A stretch of 64,000 nt of DNA, taken from assembly GCA_030686995.1 (NCBI GenBank), contig CM060704.1, positions 118,274,042 through 118,338,041 on the forward strand. The letters are read 5' to 3'. The notes below the pieces were generated by a model. It searched no databases and was not told the origin of the DNA. It was given only the letters and a program-made list of their open reading frames with translations. Source of the DNA: Artemisia argyi. Taxonomy: Eukaryota > Streptophyta > Magnoliopsida > Asterales > Asteraceae. Positions 31,664 to 43,589 of the stretch are shown piece by piece (positions within the stretch are counted from its first letter, which is position 1; each line of letters begins with the position of its first letter). The position numbers and the translations under genes were made by a program.

Positions 31664-33195
31664 ATTTTTTTTTTGGGTAAAAGGTCAAAAGACCCGGTAA
31701 ATATATTACTCCAAAAAACGTGTAAGTACAAAGGATATGGATGAATCCCATATCTCAGCCCGTTATATAGGCATAAAAGCTTACATAACAAGATACTTCC
31801 AATTCTCTAAATAAGAAAAAACCACTACTCAAAAGATACCATTTGACTCCTATGAGAACAAAATTACTTTCTACCAAGACCTTGTAGCTTGATACCATAC
31901 GTGTCATATAAAGCATCCAAATTCCCTGAAAGATCGTAGACCTGATCCGCATAGTCATCATAATCATAGTCATCATAATCATCTTCACGATCATGACCAC
32001 CACCAAATAGGTTCATGGACTCATCAAACGTATTCACAACCTCGTCTTCATCACTGTCTGAAACAACAATCTCTCCCACCTTAGAGAATGGGTTAACCCT
32101 CTTAGTAGAAGAAGTAGACCCCGGATAATCAACCTTTTGAATAGGATGACCATCATCATCCACAAGAGTAGCTTTCCCATCAATAAGTAGCTATTCAAGC
32201 TCCCCAATTTTCTCAACTAAAGGAGTAGAACCAACTTTCTTTGTTCCCATTGAATCACCCTCAAGCGGTTCTTGTAATGCATTACCAGTCTCTAAAGACC
32301 CTCCTCCTTAGCTTCCTTTGGAACACTAGAATTCACATCCTTAGTCACTTCATTGGTAGGAATACCAAAGACATCAGTATCATCCATATGAAGGGTATCA
32401 AACCGGTTTGATGTAGCAATCTTCGTACCAATCGTACTAGCCACATCAGCGGCCTTCTTCTTTGTAGTATCCACCTTCTTGGGTTCAGGAGGAGGCGCTT
32501 TAGGTTGATACCTAAACTTAGGACCCATAGTAGGTTTAGTAAAACCTCCTTTACCCGGAGCATTGTGACCACCATTCTTACCCTTATTCTTGTTATTGAC
32601 CGTTTGAAAACCATCATTAACATTCTGTTTAGGCTGAGTAAGAGGTGGAGCAGACTTAGGACAATCAAGCAGCGTATGACCAAAAAGCTTACACGTATCA
32701 CATCGAGGCGGCTTCCACTCATACTCAACACGAACCTTTTCAGTAGTAGAACCTGACCCATCAAGTAGGGGTATTTCAATAGTGAGACTTTCCTTAAGCA
32801 CCTCATCTGCCTTCACTTCAATCAAACACCTAGCAAAACTACTACGGCCCCAAGATTCCATGCACATTTGACTAGTGTAAGCATCAAGCATTTTAGGAGT
32901 ACCAATCAAAGTGGCAAGAAGACTGAGACCATCATCAGAGAACATAGCAAGTGGAACATCATGGAACTTAACCCACACCGGGATATTAGTCAAATCCTCT
33001 TTAAGAAGATTAGTATTCATAGTCCACGGTTTAAGAATTATAGGAACATTCCTAATCATCCACGGCCCATTTTCAAGGACATCTTCTACACCTTTCTTAG
33101 TGGTAAACTTGAAGAAAAAGAAGCCCTTAGCATTCATCATAACCTTTTAAATACATACTTAGCCCACACATTGCGCACATAATAGAGGGACATTG
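31664..33195 (-). pseudogene. LINE ORF1-like (DUF4283 and zinc knuckle), decayed
   Basis: The longest open part (33140-32292, 282 residues) has the C-terminal half of a DUF4283 domain (residues 1-60, FFFFKF and NGPWMIR...LKPW). A zinc knuckle C147-x2-C150-x4-H155-x4-C160 and a Lys/Pro-rich tail follow. The frame changes near 33143 (reading upstream continues in another frame to ATG 33193) and near 32292 (the acidic C-terminus continues in a third frame to 31864, with a TAG at 32191-32193). An A-rich tail on the minus strand lies at 31664-31676. The ORF2 with endonuclease and reverse transcriptase is absent. In plants such proteins are the RNA-binding ORF1 of L1-type LINEs; a 5'-truncated retrocopy is likely. 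Confidence 0.75.
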
Positions 33196-33199
33196 TTAA

Positions 33200-34560
33200 T
33201 ACAAATAATCGCATAAAAACGTTATTTCTATTTTACGATCTTTTTAAGTTTTGTTAATGACAATAATAAAAACATATTAGGTAAAGTTGTAAATAAACAA
33301 GTTTTAAACGTAAAGTTTTAACTTGCCATATATCACTAAAGCTATGAATAATAGATATCAAAAAACTTGGATAATGATCAAGGAACACATTGTCGCATTA
33401 TTTACACTTACAAGTATTTTTCATATAAATGCATCACTTTCTTTTAAACGAGCTAAATATATTTAGCTCTAAAGTTTGCTTACATTTTACTTTAGCAAGT
33501 AACTAACTAAGATTTATTACTTGGCAAAGTTTACTTACACATCTTATTTAGCAAATAACATTACTTGCACAAAATATTTTAGCAAGTAACACCACAAGTT
33601 GAAAAAATACTTACACATTTTATTTTGCAAGTAACTTTTACATTTTATTTTATCATTTAACAAAATCCAAAATTCAAAGTAGTCACGTCATTCTAAAACA
33701 ATATTTTTCTAAATTCAAGAGTTGACTTTGTTAGATTTTAGAAAGATTGCATAAGATTGTTGGAAACATTTGTTAAACAAAATTCTACACAAATCTGGTC
33801 TGTCAAATAGAGATCCTTTTTTACAACAGACGAATCCCTTTTCCGTGACCTATCTGATCTTTTTGGCTATAAATAGAAGTTATTTGTGCACCATTTTTCT
33901 CACCTCCTGCATTCACATTTTACACATACTTTCACACATTCATAATCTCAGTTTATTGATCATTACTTTAGTATTTACATATCCATTCTAGTGATCATCC
34001 ACTAACCATCTTTTTTGTAAGAGAAGATTACATTCAAGACTTTCAAGCATCAAGGCTATGAATACTTAGTTCATTCGTTTTAAATCATCATCAAACACAA
34101 AAACATTGTAAACATACATCATATATCATTGTAGAGTGATCGGTTAGTATTTTAGTCCTTAAAATATATAGAGAGATCGGTAAGTATTTTAGTCATCAAA
34201 ATATGTAGAGTGAAAGGTTGGTTTTACCTCGACAAGAACTCGATATCTAGCTTTCTATCGATAAAACTATAAGCTATGTTGTAAGGTTTTTTTGGCCAGA
34301 TAAAAAAGCATGCTGACATAGTGAAAGGATATTCTCGAGTCAGATACTCGGGGAGTAGGGTAGGGCGAGGAAGGAAGCTTCGTAACCGAACTACTATAAA
34401 CATCCGTGTCGTGGTTTGATCTTTTCATTTCTTTTATTCTTATTGTCTTGCATCTTACTTATTTTCATGCATTATACTTATTGTCTTATATTTAATTTTA
34501 TATCGTGGTTGGTTGATTTTATATAAACTTGAATCTACTTTATCGAAACTTAATTTTAAG
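33200..34560. other. AT-rich intergenic stretch with LTR-like tail
   Basis: There is no gene. A TATA-like TATAAATAG lies at 33870. A tandem repeat of about 36 bp lies at 34131-34216. The end (CAAACCCCCCTTGTAG, 34575) resembles the junction after LTRs of some copia elements. It may be an old LTR; boundaries are not visible. Confidence 0.35.
34131..34216 (+). repeat. Short tandem repeat
   Basis: Two and a half copies of (T)AGAGWGATCGGTWAGTATTTTAG... with a step of about 36-38 bp. Confidence 0.6.
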
Positions 34561-34564
34561 ATGA

Positions 34565-35262
34565 TAAACTATTCAAACCCCCCTTGTAGTTTTTCACAAA
34601 ATCTTCATGGTTCATCGGAGTTCACTTTCCCATCAACATGTTCTTGTTACGCTCTTTCAAGCCTTTGCCCTTCTTGACTTGCTCATTGTATTGGTCGAGA
34701 ACTTTGTACCAAAACGTGTCATTTTGTTGGTTATTCCTGTCGATCTGATCCTCGGATACTACTATGTAGCATTCCGTTAAAATTAACTCCTTGTCTTGGG
34801 TCCAAAGCGAACGATCGATTTTTTTTTCTCGGGTTTCTTGGCTTGGATCTTGCAACGGTCCCGCTTCATTTTGGATCCGACAGCCCCTCATCGGATTGTT
34901 GAGGTGGTGGGGATTGTTAGGTAAATTCGGGTTGTTCAGATTCAGATTGTTGTTTGGAAAATTGGGGTTGGGTAAATTGAGGTCGGTATTGTGTTGGTTG
35001 TTGGGAAATTTGGGTTTGAAGTTGAAATTATTGCCATAGGGTGAATTGCTCGGGTGTAAAGTTGGCGAATGGGTTAGTAAAAGTGGCGAATTGTTTGTGA
35101 TTTGATTGTAGTTGGTGAATTGGTGGGTATTTGAGGTGATGGAATTTACAGACGATGGTGTGTTTGGGTTAGAAGAAGATGAGTAATTTTGGAATTTAAG
35201 GACGCGCTATTTGGTTTTGCGGATCGTTGAGCATGGTATTGGCCCAGTGATTGGGATTCATT
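34565..35262 (-). pseudogene. PIF/Harbinger-type Myb/SANT-like protein relic
   Basis: The open part from ATG 34891 (89 residues) contains the tryptophan-rich Myb/trihelix-like start (SLWTQDKELILTECYIVVS) and NNQQNDTFWYKVLDQY. This is typical of the DNA-binding second protein of PIF/Harbinger transposons and of host proteins related to it. Upstream, in shifted frames, an Asn/Pro-rich N-terminus begins with MNPNHWANTMLNDPQNQ (ATG at 35262). The stop TGA at 34622-34624 replaces the tryptophan usual after MGK, and similar reading goes on to about 34565. The DDE transposase is not present. A TATA-like box on the minus strand is at 35347-35354. Confidence 0.65.
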
Positions 35263-36040
35263 TTTGTGAGTTTAAAAGAAAATATAGAGAAGTATAGATA
35301 TAAAGTGAAGTTGGAAGTGTGTGTAAAAAATGGATGAGTTATAAGGTATTTATAGGATTTTTAAAGGGTAAATATTTGTGAAAAAGTGAGTATTGGAACA
35401 AAAAAAAAAGGCTAGTAAGGGGTTTTTTTTTTTATTTTTTGACCGTTGCCTAATGTTACACAATTGAAAAAAAAGGAAAATGCGAAAAAGGGAGAAAACG
35501 CGAGCCACAGTGTGCAGGTGGCGTCATCCGGTTGCATTTTTTGAGATCATTTCGGCTGGTCACGACAGCTCACAACGCGAAAATGTGAGCCACAATACCG
35601 TGGTGGCACGACCGCGTTGTGTTTTAGGGGAAACGCCACTCCCATCCCATGGTACCTAGGCCTCTAAAGGTTGACTTTAAAATATAGGTATCAATGCCAA
35701 ATATTATGGCTTGTGTAAAACTCTTGAGAGTACCCAAGGATAAACACTTTGTGGGACAAAGATAAGCATCAAATGGATCAAAGTTTTTATATATCTTTTA
35801 AGGATTTTTCTAACTTGCGCTTTATGAGCATAAGTTAAACACACCAAAAGTACTCAGGACCTACGAAAAAAGATTTAGGACTCACACAAAAGTACAAAAA
35901 AATGTATTTTTGTGTGGGTCCCTTAGTATTTTTGCGTGGATCTCTAAGTCTTTTTTATGTGCGTAACTTATTCCCCTAGAGCACAAGTTAGAAAAACTTA
36001 TATTTTAATCTCTTATTTTTGTGGACCCATTAATAATTAA
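35263..36040. other. 5' flank of the Harbinger-like relic and intergenic DNA
   Basis: 35345-35356 carries the TATA-like box on the minus strand. 35490-35660 is GC-richer and has short inverted motifs (GTGAGCCACA, TGTGGCTCACG-like), perhaps the end of the transposon. 35810-35990 contains an inverted pair around GACCTACG/GGGTCC. No gene is seen. Confidence 0.35.
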
Positions 36041-36044
36041 ATAC

Positions 36045-36760
36045 TTTCATTAATTGTTAAATATTATTATGTTTATATATAATACATTATTTTCTCTTAA
36101 GAAAATGATTGAGATAATTAATTTATGGGACTAATTTAATGTATAATCTATTTATTTTGTAACACATGTATTGCACTTAATCTAACTATTTTTATTTACT
36201 ATTGATTTAGCTATGTTTAAATATCCTTCTTAGACATAAAATTAGACACATGAATTAGTCATTCCAATCATCACTCCTTTTCTTATATTGTTGATTTTAT
36301 GCAAGCATCAAAACCAAATAGTAATCAAAATTTAAATATAAATTCAAATCCTAATACTAACTAAACCCATATAGAAACCAAACGGACCCTTAATACTTTC
36401 ATTAATTGTTAAATATTACTCACTCCGTCTCAAAATTATTGTCAGGAGACAAAAAAACACAAACTTTAATAAAAGTGGGGTCACTTTATTTTCAACCACT
36501 TAAATAGTATATTCCCTCACTAGATTCTCTAGTTTTTACTTAAAAAAGAAAGTAGACAATTATTTTGAGACATCCCGAAAAAGAAATATGGACTATTATT
36601 ATGAGATGGAGGGCGTATTATATGTATATAATACATTATTTTTCTCCTATATCATTAATTTTATGCCTACATTAAAACCAAACCCTAATCCAAATCTAAA
36701 TCTAAATCCAAATCCTTATACTAAACCTATGTACAAACCAAACAAGCCCTTATACTTTTT
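36045..36760 (+). repeat. Tandem duplication, second copy carrying a MITE
   Basis: The first copy (36045-36392) and second copy (36393-36760) share ACTTTCATTAATTGTTAAATATTA, the TATATAATACATTATTTT block and the block with ATCAAAACCAAA and CTAATCC. The first has about 200 bp that the second lacks; the second has the MITE at 36419-36615. Confidence 0.65.
36419..36615. mobile_element. Stowaway-like MITE
   Basis: It starts CTCACTCCGTCTCA and ends TGAGATGGAGGGCG, with TA on both sides (36417-36418, 36616-36617). The ends match the Stowaway (Tc1/mariner) consensus CTCCCTCCGT. The empty site is preserved in the neighbouring duplicate at about 36066. Confidence 0.82.
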
Positions 36761-36770
36761 TGAACTTTAT

Positions 36771-37154
36771 GTTTGGCAAAACTAGCTGTAAGTTGCATGT
36801 TGTAAGCTGTTAACTGTAAGTTGTAAGCAGTAAACTGCAAAGTTGTTAACATGAGCTACAAGCTGTATCTTTTTTTTAATAAAAAGGTTTGGTAAGTTAG
36901 CTGTTAAATGTAATTATAAAATGTAAAAGACATAAAAGGACATATTTATAATTGTAAACAAATATTTGGATGGTATATCATTAATTTAAAGTTTTAACAG
37001 CTTCAAGATGTTTAAAAAGATTCATGAATCAACTTTTCATTTAGGTACTATTTGTTTGAAATAAAAGCTTAAAGTTAATTTATCCAAATTATTTTAGAGA
37101 AGATTATTTTTGTAACAAAAAGCTAACAGCTCCCGAAAAAGCTCATGCCAAACA
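36771..37154. mobile_element. hAT-like MITE (tentative)
   Basis: GTTTGGCA... and ...TGCCAAAC ends are inverted, and GCTGTTA/TAACAGC motifs repeat inside. No clear 8-bp duplication was found. Confidence 0.4.
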
Positions 37155-37413
37155 AGCCCTAAGGGAAAACTAATTAAGCTAAATGCAAAGAGATACCAAG
37201 TGATACTAAATCATAACACGTTATTAATCTTTGGACTCTTACATCCCAATCGAAACCCTCAAAGCAAACACACCCTTACTTATTTCCTTATTTACAAAAT
37301 CATAACACGTGGAAAACTAATAAGCTAAATGCAAAGAGATACCAAGTGATACTAAATCGAATCGAAAGGAAGTTAGTAGACACAAGATGCAATACTTTGC
37401 ACTAGAGTATAAA

Positions 37414-37450
<37 letters not shown>
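37414..37450. repeat. (AAT)n microsatellite
   Basis: About twelve AAT/TAA units. An A run of about 38 bases lies at 37619-37657, and (AAAT)n at 37772-37793. 37160-37860 otherwise holds nothing that can be supported. Confidence 0.85.
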
Positions 37451-37615
37451 GAGGGGGATGAGGAAGAAAAGAAGATGAGAGGGAAAAAAATAATTTTTAA
37501 TATTGTGTTATCGAATTCGAAAGAAAAGAAAGTGTAAGCAAAAAAAATTTAAAATCATCTTCACTTCATTTTATCTCAGTTTACTATCTTTTACTTTCCT
37601 CTCATTTTCTAGAAA

Positions 37616-37659
<44 letters not shown>

Positions 37660-37898
37660 TTTTTTTTAGCATCTCATATTTTTTCTCTTTTTCAACAAAA
37701 ACTCGCGAACATAACATAAAAGTTAAATCGAAAGGAAGTTAACAGACACAAATTGTATAAGTTCAAAAAAAATAAAATAAATAAATAAATAAATGTAAAA
37801 GTGAAAACAAATTAGGGTTAATTGAAAATAGTAAATCCAAATGTTACATTATTATTTCTTCAAAAAATTGTTACATTATTACAAGAGTGAATGACTGG

Positions 37899-37930
37899 TA
37901 CACGTGTTCGCATTGACTGACTTTGACTTT
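37899..37930 (+). promoter_or_regulatory. G-box and two W-boxes upstream of the lectin kinase gene
   Basis: CACGTG lies at 37901-37906, and TTGACT at about 37913 and 37923. G-boxes bind bZIP/bHLH factors and W-boxes bind WRKY factors; use here is inferred only from position, some 680 bp before the start codon and close to a likely 5' UTR exon (about 37960-38125). Confidence 0.35.
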
Positions 37931-38580
37931 TAAGGCCCCTTGTTCTGTGCTACACAAACACTCATTTCTCATTAATTACTGAAGGGACCGACCGACATTA
38001 ACGAACCATTTTCAACCTCTGTTAAATACACACAACTGCTTCTGTTCATCGATCTAGCGTTGCACCCATGAGTCTGCCCTAATTTTACGGCTTTTCAGAC
38101 ATCATACCTCTTTCCAGTCTGTGGTAATTACTTGTTACTGTTTGTGTTTTTACTCATACATGTTAATTTGAGAATTTAGGTTTTTTTTTTGGTGGTGTGG
38201 AATTAGTAATGTTGTAGTGGAGTACGAAGTTTAAGGTTTTAGCATATGTTTTTTAGGTTAATTCAGCTTACTAGTTAGTTTTGAGGTGAATATTTTGGGG
38301 ATGTATGAAAAGTAATGTATTTTTTTGTTCTAAGTATTGTGTTTGTATACATAAAAAAAGTTATCATTCATAGGGCATGTTTGTGGCTTACTTTATAGGA
38401 GCTTAGCTATATGAAACTTTGTTTGGATGACAACACATGGGAGCTTATGTAAAAATTAAGCTCTTAAATCAAAAGTTATTTCAAGTAACTTTTAAAATAA
38501 GCTCAAGCTAGTTTCGCCAAATTCCCCTTCAATTTTTTTGTGTGATTGTCTTATTTATTAATATTAGGTTTTGTTAGGTA

Positions 38581-41500
38581 ATGCAACGGAAGATGGTCAA
38601 TTCAGCTGGAATGTTGCTTCTGGCTACTTGCTTCATGCTTGGATTTGGAAGTTTGAATGCTGTGAGTAATGAAGTACCAGTTGAGAACTAATAAACGAAC
38701 TATGCGTGTTTGGGATTGCGGTTTTTAAAGTGTTATCAACGTATTGTGCCCTTTTAATAAATGTCAAGCATGTTGTAATGTTTGATGGAGAAACAGCTTG
38801 TGCTTATTTGTTTATTTTGTACGCACCTTTTTGTAACCACCACCAAATAGCTTGATGGCAAGGCACCTAACATCCTCCTAAGAGGTATAGGGTTCAAACA
38901 TCACTGGGTACTCATTTGTGGGTGGCCAGGGAATGGGTCGAAAACGGTCACGGGGATACCTCGGGTAGGCCGCGTACATCTGAGTCAAAGACTCGTTTGA
39001 CTCGCCCTCCTGGGTGGCCTGGACAGGGAAAACCTCACACGTAGTTATTGAAAGTGTTTTCTCTTATAAGCATAAGCTGAAAAATATGCAATCCCAAACA
39101 TCCCCTTAAGAGGGTTAATTGGATGACTGGAATAAGTTATATAGGAGTTTAAGCTTTTGATGTCTTTCTTCTGGTTGTAGGTGTCAAATGATTCTATTCT
39201 TGCTGCGACTTCGCGTAATGAAAGTCATATTAAAGGTATCGCTTTTGTTACACCATTAATTGCAAGCATACACAAATTTATCAAGTCATTTGATGTATGT
39301 GTTGGATGTTCTTAATTGTGATCCTTGTATCCAAGTTAAAGATTTCATACTCGTTAAAGCTTTCATAACTTGATTTCCCCTCAAGCATTCTGCATTCATG
39401 GATTCAAGTGGGATTTACTTTCTGTTTCAGTTGTTTTTGGGTTTCCCCTTCTACTTTGTACATTTGTAACATGTGCATAAGTAATAATAGCATGACCAAA
39501 AAAAAGGAAAAGTGAAGTGTATGAGGGTTTGAAACTTGTGTTATTTGCGTGCGGGTGCTTTATGAAGTCCGATTAATGACTGAATGACTTGTAATACCTT
39601 ATTCATGTTCTTTTTATACATATTTTTTAAGAATATTATGAATAACTTCATCTTTCTTCGTCAACAGCACCATGTCCTTCTGGTTGGGTAACAGGACCAA
39701 GCAAGACAATATGCTTCAAATATATTGAAAACTCTGAGACTTGGAATGAGTCGGAAACTGGATGCAGAAGTAACCATGGCCACCTTGCAGCTTTTACATC
39801 ATTAGCAGATCTGAACTTTGTCCAAGACCTGTGTAGTAAATCAACATCTAGTAGCGAATGCTGGGTTGGAGGCAGAAGCACCAACGCTAGCAACAGGATT
39901 GACTGGAAGTGGTCTGATGATTATTATAAGTGGAATGAAACCCTCCTTAATGTGGTCGCACCTGATCTGAGGTCAAGCTGCACTAATTCATCATGCCTCA
40001 GCTACTACAAGGAAGAACCAGCATCTCTGTGTACTATGTTGTCCAATAGAACGGCCATGGCATCTCTTGTGGCCGACAGATGCAACATATCTCGCGCTTC
40101 TATATGCATGCTCTTTGCAGGTTTGCATTCTTTTCAATGACCTTTAATTCATAACCTGATGTCATTGGATCAGAGGTGCTGTTACTAGTGTACTAATACA
40201 ACAAGTTCAAGCCTTTTTTCTTCTTATTGCCATGAACTTAGTTAATTATATAGAAATTTTCCCTTTGATGTTTCTTTATTATAGTTGTCAAAATGGGAAT
40301 GTCAGACACGCTGAGTAACTAGTAGAATTTGGTTCGGCTTAAAACATGTAGCCGATTGGTATGTGTCAAAACAGGTGGTTGGGTTGACCCGGATCACCTT
40401 TTTCCAAATAGTTCTGGATATGAATAGGTGTGTTAAAGTTGATCACACAAACTATTTTATTATTATAATAATCAAATATTTTGAAGAAAGCAATTTAGCA
40501 GGTTGTATGCATTCAACCCATTTAACCTGTTTTCTTTTCCGCCATATTCTTTTGGTGTTATCCGCTTGACCTGTTAATGATGAACATTTCCCCAAATCAA
40601 TCCATTCATAGTAGATGGGCTAAAACGTACACCTTTAGTAGATATTAGATTGTTTATATTATATATCTTCCTTTCTTTTCCAGAGAATAGATGTCAGCAT
40701 ATGCATTGCCACAGAGAATATCTAATTATACTGGCTATTGTGAGTGGACTGATTCTCTTCACTACATTTGCGGTGGTTATATGGCTCCTTGTGTTCAAAC
40801 AAAGCAAGAGACGAAGAAAATCTCGGAAATTATCAAATCCCGCAGAATTAGCATTAGTTTCTCCATCATGGAAAATCTTCACCCGTGAGGAACTTAAGTC
40901 TATTACAAAGAACTTCAGTGAAGGTAATCGTCTTATCGGGGATGCTAAGACAGGTGGCACGTATAGTGGGCTTTTGCCAGATGGATCAAGGGTGGCAGTG
41001 AAAAGGTTGAAGCGGTCTACTTTTCAAAGAAAGAAAGAATTTTACTCGGAAATTGGTAGGGTAGCACGGCTTTGTCATGAAAATTTAGTCCCTGTGAAAG
41101 GATGCTGCTATGATCATGGTGATCGTTATATCGTGTATGAGTATGTGGTACATGGGCCTCTTGATAGATGGCTACACCATATTCCTATGGGCGGTAGGAC
41201 GCTAGATTGGAGCATGAGGATGAAAGTTGCCACAACTCTTGCACAAGGAATCGCGTAAGTGATCTCAGTACCTTTCTTTTGTTGATACAGCTTATGTTAC
41301 TCATGTTCACTACAATATTAAGGGTGGCGAAATGGTGATTTTGGGTAGACGTAAAACGGGTCAGGTTGACCTACCAACACTTTTTGTCCTCTTATCTGAT
41401 ATCATAACTAATCAATGTGGGAAATTGTAAGAATATTTCATCAAAACAATCATATAATTCTTGTAAAAAGACAGTCTATGAGCTTGTAACTAGTAAGGAT

Positions 41501-42236
41501 TTGTAATACAGTTTAGATTGCCTTTCGACTGGCTTAACCATTTGGCCTATTTTTCATAGCCAGGTTAAAATATTTTACTTGGTTGAGTCTTGACCCGTTA
41601 TCAAAAAAATTCACCACCCGAATTGGTCTGTTTTCACATGAATGTGTTTATGTTGCCTAGTGACATCTATTACAATATGATATTCCTGATGATTAAACCA
41701 ATAAAAACAGGTTCCTGCATGACAAGGTCAAACCACAAGTCATGCACCATGACATTCGTGCAAGCAATGTACTTCTCGATGAAGATTTTGGTGCTCATCT
41801 GATGGGTGTTGGATTGTCAAAGTTTGTACCATGGGAAGTGATGCACGGTAGGACTGTAATGGCAGGTGGGACCCATGGTTACCTTGCCCCAGAGTTTGTC
41901 TACAGAAACGAGCAAACCACAAAGAGTGATGTCTACAGCTTCGGGGTTCTACTACTAGAAATAATAAGTGGTCGCAGACCCGCTTCTCAAGCTGTTGATT
42001 CAGTGGGATGGCAAAGTATATTTGAGTGGGCTACCCCACTTGTTCAATCACACCGTTACTTAGAGCTTCTTGATCCCGTGATATCTGCATCTTCTTCCAC
42101 ATCACCCTCTAGAATACCTGAAGCTGGAGTGGTGCAAAAGGTGGTTGACCTTGTTTATTCATGTACGCAGCATGTACCATCAATGCGTCCTAGAATGTCT
42201 CATGTGGTCCATCAGTTGCAGCAGTTGGCAGCTTAG
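38581..42236 (+). CDS. C-type-lectin receptor-like protein kinase (five coding exons)
   Basis: The exons are 38581-38661, 39181-39235, 39668-40120, 40684-41254 and 41711-42236. All have GT-AG introns and matching phases, giving 561 residues. Signal peptide: about 1-27. C-type lectin domain: about 48-196, with ECWVGG and DWKWSDD, and no evident EPN/QPD sugar motif. Transmembrane helix: about 209-234, then KRRRKSRK. Kinase domain: about 276-555, with VAVK (K303), E319 and HHDIRASN (D401, N406). Where DFG is expected it has GVG (419-421), so catalysis is doubtful; APE is present at 446-448. Arabidopsis has one gene of this layout (At1g52310), of similar length; I believe the GVG is shared but could not check. 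The product is expected in the plasma membrane with the lectin outside. An extra intron in the 5' UTR is likely (acceptor near 38567). Ligand not known. Confidence 0.93.
38841..39055 (+). mobile_element. tRNA-derived SINE-like insertion in intron 1
   Basis: TAGCTTGATGGC (38848) resembles a polymerase III A box and GGTTCAAACATC (38891) a B box, in the usual order. A body with CGGGGATACCTCGGGTAGGCC and GACTCGCCCTCCTGGG follows, as in plant SINEs. Ends and duplication are not clear. Confidence 0.5.
40300..40570. repeat. Dispersed-repeat-like stretch in intron 3
   Basis: GGTTGGGTTGACCCGG and similar pieces recur in intron 4 (41320-41600, GGGTCAGGTTGACC). They look like old MITE copies. No boundaries are seen. 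Confidence 0.3.
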
Positions 42237-43225
42237 TAAGGTTCTTTTCTAGATCCGTTCTTCAACCAGATAGTTTAATTTATGGGGCAATTTCATATAT
42301 ATCCGTCAAAACTTGCAAATTATCATATGTATATCCAAAACAAGCTTTTGAGGGATATATGTGAAATTCTGCCTTACTTTATCCTAGTAGGTTAAATTTC
42401 TATAATATCGAGAAATTGTATGTGAAAGTATGTATGGTAGCATTGCCCTTATTAGTGGCTTAATAGTAGTTATAATCACCATATCTGTGAAGAACTATTC
42501 ATATAATCAAATATCTACGAGTAGAATTTGGGCAAAACTCACATTGACTGGTCAGCAAGGGCCTGTTTACTTTTTTTTTTTTTTCTTAGCTAAGGGTTAT
42601 GTAGGTCCCTCTTCCTTAATACCTCTTAATGGGGATGAGTGGGTATTTTCACTTTCTATGCACAAAGACCATCAAAGAGAATTGGTGGGCCCAAATAAAA
42701 AATAATAATGATATAATATACTCAAGTGGTCATTAAGAGGCATTAAGGAAAAAAGTAAACACACCCTAGTCGGCTAGTGGTTTGTTTAGCAGAAGGCTTA
42801 AAAGAGTTTCAAGCATGCAATTTCAGGATTGTATGAGAGTATGAGACAGCCATTAATGATATATCATCTTGATCGTCATCCGTCCATTCTCCATAATTTG
42901 TTACTACAAGTATGGTGTGTTATCGTTAATGGGTTAATCTCTATAGCTACTATTAGCGTTAGCTACCATCTTCCCTCGACTTAATACTTCGTTGGTAACA
43001 AAGTTGAGGGGCTCTTAATGTGCTCACTCTTATTTGAAATGAAACATGTTAACGTTTTTTACTTTTAGTGTCACGTATACAAAAGCAAATTTAGACAACT
43101 GGTTTCCAGTTATAAACATGAAACCTTTCTCGGTTTCATCAATGCATAAACACATTGATTCTTCAATTCTGTCAATAGTAGGTTTCAAAATCTGTTGGAA
43201 CAATGCATTCCCATTAAAGTAAATA
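42237..43225. other. 3' flank of the kinase gene with a MITE
   Basis: The 3' UTR is expected up to about 42430, but no clear poly(A) signal stands out. 42558-42767 is MITE-like: AGGGCCTGTTTAC... and ...GTAAACACACCCT are inverted ends, with TTAAT-CCTCTTAATG motifs inside both ends and no clear duplication. The rest shows nothing. Confidence 0.45.
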
Positions 43226-43229
43226 TACA

Positions 43230-43565
43230 TACGTGGCGGTTACGGTTGGATCCTCTTCCAACAAGATGTAACCTTGATGATTGTGGCATTGATTTTGGAT
43301 TCCACTCGTTGCCCGATATGCGACAATGCGTCGGAAACTTTACAACATCTTTTCTTTGAGTGCTCAGTTGCTTCATCTCTTTGGAAAGTCATCTCGACTT
43401 GGTAGGGTTTCTCCATTTACCCCACCAATCTACTCGATCTTGTAACTTGGAGTGACACAACAAACCTAAGCTCTACATCGAAGGCATGTTTTGATGCGGT
43501 TATACACGGGCGGAGACATATGATAAGTAGCGGGGGCTAGTTCCAAATATGTTTTAACTTTTTAT
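43230..43565 (+). pseudogene. LINE ORF2 C-terminal relic (RT zinc-binding domain)
   Basis: LPTRCNLDDCGIDFG is read near 43253. After a frameshift, CPICDNASETLQHLFFECSV and SLWKVISTW follow (about 43310-43400), then a TAG. This is the zinc-binding domain that closes plant LINE reverse transcriptases. Only this 3' end is present. Confidence 0.65.
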
Positions 43566-43589
43566 ATGTTTTGGCAAAAGTTGCCCACA

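Noticed and set aside
32345..33182. Other frames over the LINE ORF1 (Leu/Arg-rich and Ile/Thr-rich)
   Set aside because: They are shadows of the zinc-knuckle protein frame.
37503..37742. 79-codon open stretch with poly-Lys
   Set aside because: It reads through an A run of about 38 bases; no coding signal.
39648..40140. Antisense and out-of-frame ORFs over the lectin exon
   Set aside because: The spliced lectin-domain frame explains this exon with good GT-AG borders and matching phases.
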